Positions 44,740 to 54,076 of a DNA stretch of 64,000 nucleotides are shown one piece after another. The stretch is from the NCBI RefSeq assembly GCF_006861675.1, contig NZ_SGJB01000006.1, positions 52,293 through 116,292 of the forward strand, in the 5' to 3' direction. How positions within the stretch are numbered: the first letter of the stretch is position 1; the number at the start of each line of letters is the position of its first letter. The notes below the pieces were generated by a model. That model was not told the origin of the DNA. It searched no databases and was given only the letters and a program-made list of their open reading frames with translations. Position numbers and translations under genes: made by a program. This DNA is from Peptacetobacter hominis. Its GTDB lineage: Bacteria; Bacillota; Clostridia; Peptostreptococcales; Peptostreptococcaceae.

Positions 44740-46635
44740 CTATATTTTTATTTTTATTCTTTTTTCCTGTATTCCTTTCATTTCAGATACAAATCTGGAT
44801 TCAGATATTTTCTTTGAGTATCTGTTTTTAGGAGAACTTACACATACACTCTTTCTGGCTCTTGTAATTCCCACATACATAAGCCTTCTTTCCTCTTCAA
44901 TCTGTTGTTCTTTTTTCTCATCATCATCCTCATCAAGTGTCTTTTCATGAGGTGATATACCTTCACATGCGCCGATTATATACACATGGTCAAATTCAAG
45001 TCCTTTTGCACTGTGCATTGTCGTAAATGTAACCCCGTATTCCCGATTGTTCATACTATTTTCCTCGGCACTTATTTTAACCTGTTCTATATGTGAGAAA
45101 AATTCCTCTATAGTACTGAAATTAACTGCAGAACTTTCAAACTCGTTTATTATCTCTATTATTCCACCCGGCTTGATTTTTCTGTTCCGGCAGTAATCGA
45201 GCACATATCTGTCATAGTCGAGTGTAGATCTTATATACGATATTGCATTTTTAGGATTGAGCCCTTTTATATAGCTCATATCTATATCCAGTTCCTCGAT
45301 TCCTCTTTTTTGAATTTTTTTCAGATTATCGTCGTCGAGAAGTGTGCCTATAAAATTATCCGATGCCTTGGCTTTTGCTATAGATGCTTTTGGTATATAC
45401 CTCAGAGGTCTATTTATTATCCTCTCCCAATCTGCTGGTATATCTGGATTTAGAGAAAGTCTAAGATATGCCATTATATCGCTTACTGCCCAGTGATTGT
45501 ATATTGTAACAGCAGCATCTTTGACTATAAAAGGAATTCTCATATTCATAAATGCGTCTACAAGCGCTCTCGACTGTATATTCGTTCTGTATATAACTGC
45601 AAAGTCACTGTAATCCCGTATTCCATCTTTTACCATCTGGGCAATTTCTTTTCCAGTTTCTGATGCCTCTTCTTCAGGATCGTATGGTATTTTATATCTT
45701 ATATCTGCTCCATTTCCCAGAGCGCATTTTATAGTCTTTTCAAATCTGTTTTTATTATTTTTAATTAGATTGTTTGATATTTCTATAATCTCAGAGTTCG
45801 ACCTGTAGTTTATATCAAGAAGAATTTTTTCGGTACCCCCAAAATATTTTTCAAACTCTATAAGAAAATCAGGTCTCGCTCCCCTGAATCCATATATACT
45901 CTGATCTTCATCGCCAACAGCAAATATATTATTTAACGGAGAGGCTATCATTCTTATTATTTCAAACTGCACTCTGTTTATATCCTGAAACTCATCTATA
46001 AGTATATATCTGTATACCTGTCTTACAAAATCAAGTTTCTGTGGACTATTTCTAAGCATCTTGTAAGTCATTATCAGCATATCGTCAAAATCTATTTTGC
46101 TGACCTTTTTCTTGTACATTTCATACATACTATAAAGTCTTGAAAAATCCTCTCTATCAAGAACTGACGATACAAATTTTGTTTTGTCCATAAGTTCATT
46201 TTTTATGTATGATATCTCTGTTATAATCCTTGTAACCGTATCGTCATCATCAGCATTTTCTATCCTCAGATTTTTTATTATTCCTCTGATAATATATCTC
46301 TTTTCCTTTTCATCCAGAATATTTTTAAGTTGAAGATTTTCAAAGTATCTAAGCATTCTAAAAAACACAGAGTGAAATGTCCCGTATGTTACCTTTAAAA
46401 GCCTTGGATCATTGGATATTTCAAGAACCCTATTTTTCATTTCCATAGACGATGCTCTTGTAAAGCTGATTGCAAGAATTCTCGTAGGCGCAATATTTTC
46501 ATTTATAACCATATTTGCTATTCTATATGTTATTACCCTTGTTTTTCCAGATCCAGGTCCTGCAAGTACAAGACATGGTCCATCAGTATGCAGTACAGCT
46601 TTTTTCTGATTGTCGTTCAGATTTTCTATATTCAA
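44740..46635 (-). CDS. UvrD/Rep-family ATP-dependent DNA helicase
   Basis: About 631 residues. SF1A motifs: GPGSGKT at 26-32, SFTRASSMEM, YGTFHSVFFRML, ILIDEFQDINRVQ, VGDEDQSIYGFRGA, LDINYRSN, VTFTTMHSAKGLEFDHVYI and RRLMYVGITRAR. It is somewhat shorter than PcrA (about 720-750). The TTG at 46635 is chosen because GAGG lies seven bases before it; a GTG at 46653 is the alternative. The role is probably DNA repair or replication restart. Confidence 0.92.
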   Translation of the reverse strand: MNIENLNDNQKKAVLHTDGPCLVLAGPGSGKTRVITYRIANMVINENIAPTRILAISFTRASSMEMKNRVLEISNDPRLLKVTYGTFHSVFFRMLRYFENLQLKNILDEKEKRYIIRGIIKNLRIENADDDDTVTRIITEISYIKNELMDKTKFVSSVLDREDFSRLYSMYEMYKKKVSKIDFDDMLIMTYKMLRNSPQKLDFVRQVYRYILIDEFQDINRVQFEIIRMIASPLNNIFAVGDEDQSIYGFRGARPDFLIEFEKYFGGTEKILLDINYRSNSEIIEISNNLIKNNKNRFEKTIKCALGNGADIRYKIPYDPEEEASETGKEIAQMVKDGIRDYSDFAVIYRTNIQSRALVDAFMNMRIPFIVKDAAVTIYNHWAVSDIMAYLRLSLNPDIPADWERIINRPLRYIPKASIAKAKASDNFIGTLLDDDNLKKIQKRGIEELDIDMSYIKGLNPKNAISYIRSTLDYDRYVLDYCRNRKIKPGGIIEIINEFESSAVNFSTIEEFFSHIEQVKISAEENSMNNREYGVTFTTMHSAKGLEFDHVYIIGACEGISPHEKTLDEDDDEKKEQQIEEERRLMYVGITRARKSVCVSSPKNRYSKKISESRFVSEMKGIQEKRIKIKI

Positions 46636-46667
46636 ATTATCACCTCTTTTCACCTGAAATATTTATA

Positions 46668-48233
46668 TCAGCTGGATATTCTTTTTAACTCTTCCAGAAC
46701 TTCAGGAGAACTGTCCTGTGAAGTCATAACCGTTATCAAATCTCCATGTATAAGTTTTGTATATCCATGAGGTATTATCTCTTTTTCGCCTCTGTTTACA
46801 GCCACTATAAGCGCTGTTTCTGGCCAGTCTATTTCCCCTATACTTTTTCCATCAGCATAACTGTTCATATCTATTGATACTTCAAGCAGTGTTTTCTGTT
46901 TTGATGCTCCTTTGTATTCATTTGCTTCGTGTTTTCTTTCCAGAATTCTGTCTAGAAGACTTTCATAGATAGGGGCTGAACTGAAAACATCAGATGTTAT
47001 CTGTGCAGATAAAACCACAACCGCAAGAGGAAGAAGATGTGCAAGAGATCCAGTCATTTCAGATATTAATATTATTCCGGTTATCGGAGCCTTTACAATA
47101 GCTGCAAAATGCCCCGCCATTGCAAGTACTATAAAATTCATCAGAAATACAGACGGTATACCCATATATTTTATCGCTATTATTCCAACTATATTTCCCC
47201 CAAGGGCTCCAAGTACCAGAAGCGGGAAAAATATTCCACCAGGTACACCTGATCCGAAACATATAAATGTTAGCATAAATTTTACAACTAAATATATTAT
47301 CAGTATCCATAATGCAAAATTCTTCTCCTGAAGCGACATTATAAGTTCGTGTCCCCCACCGATCATATCAGAACATAGTATACCCGCTATTCCTGTTATC
47401 ACAAAAGGTATAGCTATTTTTATCCTATTGTCAAATCTACTTTTTCTAAATACACTCTGTGTAAAAATCAGACCTTTATTGAAAAAAACACCACTTACTC
47501 CTATAATTATTCCCAGAATTATAAGAACCCAGTAGTATTTTATCGGCATTATTTCAAGCCGGCTGAATTCAAGTGACGGTACAATTCCAAAAAACTGTTT
47601 TGACACACAATCAGCTGTAAGTGATGCTGTCATTGCAGACAAAAGTATAAGAGGAGAGAAATTTTTATGCGCCTCTTCAAGCGCAAACATAACTCCAGAC
47701 ATAGGTGCATTAAATGCTGCAGAAAGCCCTGCGCTCGCCCCACATGTAGTAAGATAAATCTCCTCATGGTCGAGCTTACCAGTTTTTTTTGAATATGTCT
47801 CTCCTATGCATCCCCCCATCTGTACTGAAGGTCCTTCTCTTCCCACAGAAAGTCCGGCACCAAGGCATATCATTCCACCTATAAATTTATAAATAAGAAC
47901 TCTTATCCGGTTTATACTTAATCTTCTCGATAGTATCCCCTCAAGCTGTGGTATACCACTTCCCGAAATCATAGGCTCTCTTTTTACAAATTCCGATACA
48001 ACAAGTGAAATCAATATAAGTCCAGCAAATATAAATGGAATAAGATGTATATTTTTTCCACCTGAAGCATATATTCCATTGAATATTTCTCCAAGCCACG
48101 CTGCACCTATGCGATACATTACGATTATTGCACCTGTAACAGCCCCTATTATAAGCGAATCTCTTATAAGTCTATATTTTATATTTCTTATCCTCCAGAA
48201 TATCTCTGATATATTTCTTGTTTTTTTATACAT
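46668..48233 (-). CDS. ClC family chloride/proton transporter with TrkA-C domain
   Basis: About 521 residues. The ClC selectivity motifs are GSGIP at 91-95, GREGP at 131-135 (with the gating Glu of exchangers) and GVPGGIFFPLLVLGA. The C-terminal about 80 residues form an RCK_C/TrkA_C regulatory domain. The frame is open to 48344, but GGGAG seven bases before the ATG at 48233 marks the start. It probably exchanges Cl- for H+; the fluoride-type GREGT is not present. Confidence 0.93.
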   Translation of the reverse strand: MYKKTRNISEIFWRIRNIKYRLIRDSLIIGAVTGAIIVMYRIGAAWLGEIFNGIYASGGKNIHLIPFIFAGLILISLVVSEFVKREPMISGSGIPQLEGILSRRLSINRIRVLIYKFIGGMICLGAGLSVGREGPSVQMGGCIGETYSKKTGKLDHEEIYLTTCGASAGLSAAFNAPMSGVMFALEEAHKNFSPLILLSAMTASLTADCVSKQFFGIVPSLEFSRLEIMPIKYYWVLIILGIIIGVSGVFFNKGLIFTQSVFRKSRFDNRIKIAIPFVITGIAGILCSDMIGGGHELIMSLQEKNFALWILIIYLVVKFMLTFICFGSGVPGGIFFPLLVLGALGGNIVGIIAIKYMGIPSVFLMNFIVLAMAGHFAAIVKAPITGIILISEMTGSLAHLLPLAVVVLSAQITSDVFSSAPIYESLLDRILERKHEANEYKGASKQKTLLEVSIDMNSYADGKSIGEIDWPETALIVAVNRGEKEIIPHGYTKLIHGDLITVMTSQDSSPEVLEELKRISS

Positions 48234-48365
48234 ACCCATACTCCCGTTTATTTTTTCCACATTATAGTATAACATACTTTGTGTATATAAATCTGAGGCT
48301 TTATTTTTATCTGCTATGCTTTGACTTAATACAACTAAAGTCACATATATTCATAAATACATCAA

Positions 48366-48391
48366 TAAAAAAACACCTCTCAAAAGAGGTG
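48366..48391 (-). terminator. Terminator after hisJ
   Basis: CACCTCT pairs with AGAGGTG around a 4-base loop and is followed by seven or more T on the minus strand. It ends the fchA-folD-metV-metF-hisJ unit. Confidence 0.85.
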
Positions 48392-48397
48392 CAATTT

Positions 48398-49189
48398 TTA
48401 TTTTATATATTCACTGTAATCGTCAATTGTATCAGCTGTATGGGAATCTGAACCCAGAACCATTTTGACATTGTATTTATCCGCCATTTCTCTTACAAAT
48501 CCATCTATGTAAAGCTCTCCGCATCCTTCTTTTCTAAGTCCTGCAACATTGAAATCAAGCTCATATCCTTTTTCAGATATAATTTTCATAATATCTTCTA
48601 TAATTTCTCTCTGTTCATTGTAATCATATGGGAATTCTTTGCAGAATCTTCTAATCAGATTAAAATGTCCTATTCTTTTAGGTTTATATTTCCCAAGGTC
48701 ACTTTCAACTGCAAGTTTTAAAGTCTCGTAATATCTTTTATATAGTTTGTCTATTCCACCAGTTTCTTCTATCAGTTTCTGAGTTTCTTCCTTGCTGAAG
48801 TCTATACATCTGTATGTATCTCCTACTTTTACAATATGAACAGAAAGTATTGCATCGTCTATTGCTTCTCCATATCTGTTGAGAAGTTCTTTTGTTTTTT
48901 CCTCAAGCCCTTCTATAAAGTCTACTTCAAATCCAAGATTTATCTTGATTTCTTTTTTATACTTTTCTTTTAAATCCTTTATCCTTTCAATATATTTATC
49001 TATATCCTCGGATAATAGTACACTGTCATTTGCTGGAGAAGGATCTTTAAATCCTTCAGGATAACACATATGCTCAGTAAAAGTTATTTCATCATAACCA
49101 AGTTTTATCGCTTTTTCAACGTATTTTTCAATCGCATCATCTGTTCCATGAGGACAGAATTCTGTATGTATATGACCATCCTTTTTCAT
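48398..49189 (-). CDS. hisJ: Histidinol-phosphatase of the PHP family
   Basis: A 263-residue PHP-domain metallohydrolase: GHIHTEFCPHGT supplies the first metal ligands, EITFTEHMCYPEGF the second motif, and VLGSDSHTADTI the C-terminal one. This pattern fits HisJ/HisK histidinol-phosphatases. No other his gene is in the window. It follows metF by 17 bases, so it may be carried in the one-carbon operon. The assignment to histidinol phosphate is by family only. Confidence 0.88.
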   Translation of the reverse strand: MKKDGHIHTEFCPHGTDDAIEKYVEKAIKLGYDEITFTEHMCYPEGFKDPSPANDSVLLSEDIDKYIERIKDLKEKYKKEIKINLGFEVDFIEGLEEKTKELLNRYGEAIDDAILSVHIVKVGDTYRCIDFSKEETQKLIEETGGIDKLYKRYYETLKLAVESDLGKYKPKRIGHFNLIRRFCKEFPYDYNEQREIIEDIMKIISEKGYELDFNVAGLRKEGCGELYIDGFVREMADKYNVKMVLGSDSHTADTIDDYSEYIK

Positions 49190-49206
49190 TTTATTAATCC
49201 CTCCGT

Positions 49207-50094
49207 CTAATCATATATTCCGGCTATTCTGATAATTTCAGGTACACTTTTTTCTGCACCAACAGGCATTATATGAACTCCATCGCATAGATTTTCTTCT
49301 TTTAGCTTTTTTATAAATTCTCCGGCTATCTTTATACCTTCGCTTCTGAAGTTATCTTTTCCTGCTTTTTCCATTCTTTCTATTATTTCATCGGGAACTT
49401 CTATCCCTGGTATATTATTATTTAAAAACTGAGCCATCTTTGGTGATTTTAACGGCACAATGCCTATTAGTATTTTACAGTCAAAATCCTTTGTAAGCTC
49501 CCTGAATCTTCTGGCTGTTTCAATATCGTACACAGCCTGTGTCTGAAAGAATTTAGCCCCAGCCTTTATTTTTTTTCTCATTTTTATAATCTGTATCTCT
49601 ATAGGTGAAAAACTCGGTGTAACTGCAGCTCCTGCATAAAATACAGGATTTCCATCAAGTTTATTTCCGTTCATATCTGTCCCGGCGGATATTTTTTCAC
49701 ATACTCTCAGTATATTTATGCTATCGAGGTCGAATACATTTTTTGCCTGAGGATGATCTCCTTTAGATGTGTGGTCTCCTGTTATTGCAAATACATTTTC
49801 TATTCCACAAATTCCTGCAGAGAGAAGTTCTCCCTGTATAGCTATTCTGTTTCTATCCCTTCCTGTAATCTGAAAAACAGGTTCTATTCCATTATCAATA
49901 AGAAGCCTGCAAACTACAAGTGAACTAGCTCTCACAACAGCAGACTGAAAATCTGTTACATTTATCGCATCTACAAAAGGTTTTAATATCTCTATACTTT
50001 CTTTTATGTGAGTTAAATCTGTTCCTTTTGGTGGTGCAACTTCACAGGTTACTGCAAATTTACCGCTTTCCAATTTATCCTTTAATCTGCTCAA
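49207..50094 (-). CDS. metF: Methylenetetrahydrofolate reductase
   Basis: A 295-residue FAD-dependent TIM-barrel enzyme linking 5-methyl-THF and 5,10-methylene-THF. Visible motifs are FAVTCEVAPPKGTD, NVTDFQSAVVRASSL, AITGDHTSKGDHPQ and GAKFFQTQAVYDI. The TTG start at 50094 has GGAG eight bases upstream. The metV partner precedes it, as in acetogen-type MetFV. Next to a methyl-transfer operon it could work in the oxidative direction. Confidence 0.94.
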   Translation of the reverse strand: MSRLKDKLESGKFAVTCEVAPPKGTDLTHIKESIEILKPFVDAINVTDFQSAVVRASSLVVCRLLIDNGIEPVFQITGRDRNRIAIQGELLSAGICGIENVFAITGDHTSKGDHPQAKNVFDLDSINILRVCEKISAGTDMNGNKLDGNPVFYAGAAVTPSFSPIEIQIIKMRKKIKAGAKFFQTQAVYDIETARRFRELTKDFDCKILIGIVPLKSPKMAQFLNNNIPGIEVPDEIIERMEKAGKDNFRSEGIKIAGEFIKKLKEENLCDGVHIMPVGAEKSVPEIIRIAGIYD

Positions 50095-50124
50095 ACTACC
50101 ATCTCCGTCTTTATAATACGAATC

Positions 50125-50793
50125 CTATCTTCTCGTATTCATATCTTTCATTTTTATATCTCTTTTTCTGTTGAGTTTTGAATAATCTCTCTCATCTCTT
50201 ATCATAAGAAGATTATCAAGCTGATTTATTCTCTCAAGTCTTTTGTATATTTTTATCCATGCGCAACTCATCTCAGGATTTACTTCACATTTTCCGTTTT
50301 TGTCTGCACCACCACATGCTCCATTGAGAAGTCCCTTTGCACAAGATGTTACAGGACATATTCCTCCAGTCCATCCGAGCTGACATTCTCCACATGCTCT
50401 ACACGCCTCTTCGTATCTTCCAAGCATCTGAGCCTCCCCTATAAATAGAGTATCATTTGCCGGATACACAGGTTTGTCCTCTATTATTTTAGCTACGGTC
50501 TGTGTTCCATCTCCACATGCCATAGATAAAAGTGCATCTGTATTCTCTATTATATCACTGTATTTATTCAGGTCTTTTTTAGTCTTTGAAAGTGTACATC
50601 CAGGATCGAGGATAAGAGTTCCTGTAACCTTCTTACCCTCTTTTTCAAGTAATTCCTTCATTTCATTTACCTGTTCCTCACCACCGCTTTTACATACGGT
50701 GGCACATCTTTTACATCCAAGAATAAATACACTTTTATGTTCTTTCAGAAATTCCATTATCTCTTCAAAAGGTTTATTTCCGGAAACAATCAT
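50125..50793 (-). CDS. metV: MetV, Fe-S/zinc partner of methylene-THF reductase
   Basis: A 222-residue Cys-rich protein of the MTHFR C-terminal-domain family: FILGCKRCATVCKSGGEEQV, LDPGCTLSK, CRACGECQLGWTGGICPVTS and GACGGADKNGKCEVNPEMSC. In acetogens MetV forms a complex with MetF and carries clusters for electron transfer. The adjacent metF supports this. The electron donor or acceptor partner is not in the window. Confidence 0.92.
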   Translation of the reverse strand: MIVSGNKPFEEIMEFLKEHKSVFILGCKRCATVCKSGGEEQVNEMKELLEKEGKKVTGTLILDPGCTLSKTKKDLNKYSDIIENTDALLSMACGDGTQTVAKIIEDKPVYPANDTLFIGEAQMLGRYEEACRACGECQLGWTGGICPVTSCAKGLLNGACGGADKNGKCEVNPEMSCAWIKIYKRLERINQLDNLLMIRDERDYSKLNRKRDIKMKDMNTRR

Positions 50794-50816
50794 TGTATCA
50801 CTTCCCTAATATATTT

Positions 50817-51677
50817 TTATAATCCATTCTGCTGTCTACAGGCTTTTACAACATGTTTTGCAAGAACCGATGTCGTTACTGAACCCACTCCTCCTGGTAC
50901 AGGTGTAAGCATTCCAGCTTTTTTCATAACTGAATCTGCATCAATATCTCCACATAGTTTTCCTTCAGAATTGACGTTTATACCTACATCTATTACAACA
51001 GCGTCTTCTTTTATATATTTTGAGTCTATCATCTCTGCTTTTCCTATAGCCGCTATTACTATATCCGAATCAGATAATTCCTTTTCCATATCTTGGGTTC
51101 TGGAATGACATATTTTTACAGTCGCATTTTCATCCATAAGCAGCATTGAAACCGGCTTTCCAACTACCATAGATCTTCCTGCAACACCGACTTTTGCACC
51201 ACTTAGATTTATATCGTAGTATTTTAGTATTTCAACTACTGCAGAAGGAGTACACGGAGGAAAACCTGTCTTGTCTCCCTCAAATACCTTCGCTGTATTT
51301 ATAGAACTGAAACAATCCACATCTTTTGAAGGTTCTATTATATTTTTTATTTTATTTTCATCTATATGCTTTGGAAGAGGTCTTAGACAAAGTATTGCAT
51401 TTACATCATTTCTTTCGTTGAGATTTTCTATCTCTTTTATATACTCCTGTTCTGATATATCCTCTGAAAGTACAACATTCACTACATTTATGCCGGTTTT
51501 CCCGCATCTATTCACAGCGCCTCTTTCATATGACATATCATCAGGATTTTCTCCAACTCTAACTATTGCAAGTGAAGGTTCAATTCCCGATACTTTAAGT
51601 TTTTCAACATCTTTTATTACTTCTTCTGTTATTCTATCTGCAACAGGCTTTCCTTTTATAATTGTACACTCTTTCAT
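50817..51677 (-). CDS. folD: Methylene-THF dehydrogenase FolD (cyclohydrolase Lys replaced)
   Basis: A 286-residue FolD protein with the NAD(P)-binding signature VGVAGRSMVVGKPVSMLL and TPVPGGVGSVT near the C-terminus. In the active site Y50 is present, but the cyclohydrolase Lys (K54 in E. coli) is Ala: SYERGA. It may therefore work as a dehydrogenase only. The cyclohydrolase gene fchA lies directly upstream with a 1-base gap, which fits that division of labour. GGAGGGG precedes the ATG. Confidence 0.93.
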   Translation of the reverse strand: MKECTIIKGKPVADRITEEVIKDVEKLKVSGIEPSLAIVRVGENPDDMSYERGAVNRCGKTGINVVNVVLSEDISEQEYIKEIENLNERNDVNAILCLRPLPKHIDENKIKNIIEPSKDVDCFSSINTAKVFEGDKTGFPPCTPSAVVEILKYYDINLSGAKVGVAGRSMVVGKPVSMLLMDENATVKICHSRTQDMEKELSDSDIVIAAIGKAEMIDSKYIKEDAVVIDVGINVNSEGKLCGDIDADSVMKKAGMLTPVPGGVGSVTTSVLAKHVVKACRQQNGL

Positions 51678-51678
51678 C

Positions 51679-52311
51679 TTACCCCTCCATTATCTCTATG
51701 ACACGTTCGAATACCTCATCACATATTCTTATACCTTCATCTGTTATCTCATTTACTTCCTTTGATATTTTTTCAGCGTATTCTCTATCCTTCATAGACA
51801 TTGTATTTATCTTTACATTGAGCTGAGAACCAAGTAGACAGGATCTCAGACACTGAACTCCCACACCTATGTCACTTATTACTATTTTTGATGATTTATC
51901 AACCATACTCTGATGTATTTTTATAGCTCTGTAACAAGTCTTTGCTGCTCTGTATGGAACTTCACATGCTTCTTTCAGAACTTTTTCCATTGTTTCCTCT
52001 TTGTATTTTTTTTCTTCTTCAGTATTTGAAGGAAGTCCGTATGTTTTTGAAAGAGGCATAAAACATTTTGCATCTTCATCCACCATTTCAAGCAGTTCTC
52101 TTTCAAGATGCTTTGCCTCGTCTAAAAGTTCTTTTATCTCTTCTTCGTATTCCTTGTATTTCTTTTTTCCTATTGTAAGGTTTGCCACCATATTTCCAAG
52201 AGCTACACCTATTGCTCCTACAAGTGCAGATGCTCCTCCTCCACCTGGAACAGGGCTTTTTGATGATAGCTCATCTATAAATTCTATACAGTTTTTTTCT
52301 ATTATTTTCAC
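51679..52311 (-). CDS. fchA: Methenyl-THF cyclohydrolase (FchA family)
   Basis: A 210-residue all-helical protein of the formiminotransferase-cyclodeaminase/FchA family: FIDELSSKSPVPGGGGASAL, VGAIGVALGNMVANLTIGKK and a C-terminal ISDIGVGVQCL. FchA interconverts 5,10-methenyl-THF and 10-formyl-THF. The GTG start at 52311 follows AAGGTGGCG. It is the first gene of the folate operon, immediately downstream of the terminator that ends the methyl-transfer operon. Confidence 0.92.
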   Translation of the reverse strand: MKIIEKNCIEFIDELSSKSPVPGGGGASALVGAIGVALGNMVANLTIGKKKYKEYEEEIKELLDEAKHLERELLEMVDEDAKCFMPLSKTYGLPSNTEEEKKYKEETMEKVLKEACEVPYRAAKTCYRAIKIHQSMVDKSSKIVISDIGVGVQCLRSCLLGSQLNVKINTMSMKDREYAEKISKEVNEITDEGIRICDEVFERVIEIMEG

Positions 52312-52430
52312 TATATCGCCACCTTTTTAATGCATTTTGTCAGTCTTATTGTCTATTATATTACATATAATATAATTAGTGAATATAAATTTTTCTGACA
52401 ATTTTATACATCTTATATCATTTTTATTAT

Positions 52431-52467
52431 TAAAAAATAGAGACTCTATAATTTTTATAGACTCTCT
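52431..52467 (-). terminator. Terminator of the corrinoid methyl-transfer operon
   Basis: AGAGAGTCTATAA and TTATAGAGTCTCT pair (one mismatch) and are followed by TTTTTTAAT on the minus strand, 14 bases past the activator gene. Confidence 0.88.
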
Positions 52468-52480
52468 AATTTAAAATCAA

Positions 52481-54076
52481 TTATACAACAGGAAACTTCA
52501 TACTATCTCTAAAGATTTTATCATATCCGTCAACAACTGCTAACTCTACATAATTCATTTCTTTACCAAGCTTTTCCATATCATCCTTTGCCTTTTCTGA
52601 CATAAGTGCCATATATGCTCCAGATTTTGATGTATTACCTATATATTCGATTTTATCAGATACTTCAAATGGCAAAATACCTGTACCAGTTAATGACTCA
52701 ACAGTAAGGTGTGAACCAAACTGTCCTGCTATTAGAACCTTATCAAGTTCTTTCATATCAATATTTTCTTCTTTTAATAATGCTTTAAATCCTGATAAAA
52801 TAGCTCCTTTTGCAAGTTGTACCTGTCTTACATCTGATTGAGTTATTGTAATTTCAGGATCCTTACTTATTATAAATTCTCTTTTATTACCATTGAGTTT
52901 AATCATTGAATATCTATAATCATCCTCTGCTATAGACTCTTTTTTTATAAAAGTACCTCTTTTATCTATAATCCCGTGCTTTATCATCTGCTCTATAGCT
53001 GATAAAATCCCACTTCCACATATTCCAAGAGGTTTTTTATCTCCTATAACCTTTAATTTTATTCCTTCTTCAGTTATTTTTATATCTTCTATAGCTCCAT
53101 CAGCTGCACTCATTCCGCAACTTATATTCATTCCTTCAAGAGCTGGACCAGCAGCACATGAACAGCACGCCATTTTTCCATCTATTGAAAGCACTATCTC
53201 TCCATTTGTTCCTATATCTATAAATAGTATATTTCCTTTTCTCTTTTCAAGTTCACATGCATATACCCCAGATACTATATCTCCCCCTATAAATGCTGAT
53301 ACCTGTGCTATGCAGTACAAATCTGTATTGTATCCCGGCATAATTCCTATAGCAGAAGCTTTTTTTCTTATAGCATTTTTAAATACAGGCTCATATGGAT
53401 ATTTTCCTAACGATTTTGCATCTTCTCCTAAAAGCATATGAGTCATTGTACAATTCGCAGAGATGAGAATTTCTTTTATTTTTTCTTTTTCCATATCGGT
53501 ATTTGAACATATCTCGTCAATAAGTTCATTAATACATTCTACAATTGACTTCTGCATTATTTCGACCCCATTATCTGGATTTTCATATTCATATGTTATT
53601 CTAGTAAGAACGTCTGAACCATATTTTCTCTGTGGATTTATTTTTGTCATTTTTCCTATTTCATTCCCATTTGCAAGGTTTATTATTCCCATAGCAACTG
53701 TTGTGGTTCCAATATCTACAATTATTCCATATCCATCTTTATCAGAATCAATTTCAAACTCTGGTATATATCCACTGCTTAAAACCTTATAATTTTTGTG
53801 CCCACTATTATTTTCAATTTCATAATCTCCATAAGCATTTAAAAGGCAGGATAACCTTATTCCTTTTTCAATTTCTTCTTTTTTAAGTATACTCTTTTCG
53901 GCATCTGTTATTTCATCAGTATTTCCAGATATTATTTTTACTTTGCATTTACCACATGTTCCATTTCCATTACATGGATTCTCCACAAATACTCCATTTT
54001 CCAGAAGGACATCCATCAGCCTTTTCCCATCAGAATATTCAATTATACTTCCATCTGATATTTTTATAAAAGACAT
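52481..54076 (-). CDS. RACo-like corrinoid activation ATPase (DUF4445)
   Basis: A 531-residue protein. The N-terminus is a [2Fe-2S] ferredoxin domain with C35, C41, C44 and C77; the rest is an ASKHA ATPase domain with DIGTTTVAMG and IDIGTNGEI. RACo-type activators use ATP and low-potential electrons to reduce Co(II) corrinoid back to Co(I). The ATG overlaps the stop of the preceding methyltransferase by one base (TAATG). It is the last gene of the operon and presumably serves its corrinoid protein. Confidence 0.93.
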   Translation of the reverse strand: MSFIKISDGSIIEYSDGKRLMDVLLENGVFVENPCNGNGTCGKCKVKIISGNTDEITDAEKSILKKEEIEKGIRLSCLLNAYGDYEIENNSGHKNYKVLSSGYIPEFEIDSDKDGYGIIVDIGTTTVAMGIINLANGNEIGKMTKINPQRKYGSDVLTRITYEYENPDNGVEIMQKSIVECINELIDEICSNTDMEKEKIKEILISANCTMTHMLLGEDAKSLGKYPYEPVFKNAIRKKASAIGIMPGYNTDLYCIAQVSAFIGGDIVSGVYACELEKRKGNILFIDIGTNGEIVLSIDGKMACCSCAAGPALEGMNISCGMSAADGAIEDIKITEEGIKLKVIGDKKPLGICGSGILSAIEQMIKHGIIDKRGTFIKKESIAEDDYRYSMIKLNGNKREFIISKDPEITITQSDVRQVQLAKGAILSGFKALLKEENIDMKELDKVLIAGQFGSHLTVESLTGTGILPFEVSDKIEYIGNTSKSGAYMALMSEKAKDDMEKLGKEMNYVELAVVDGYDKIFRDSMKFPVV

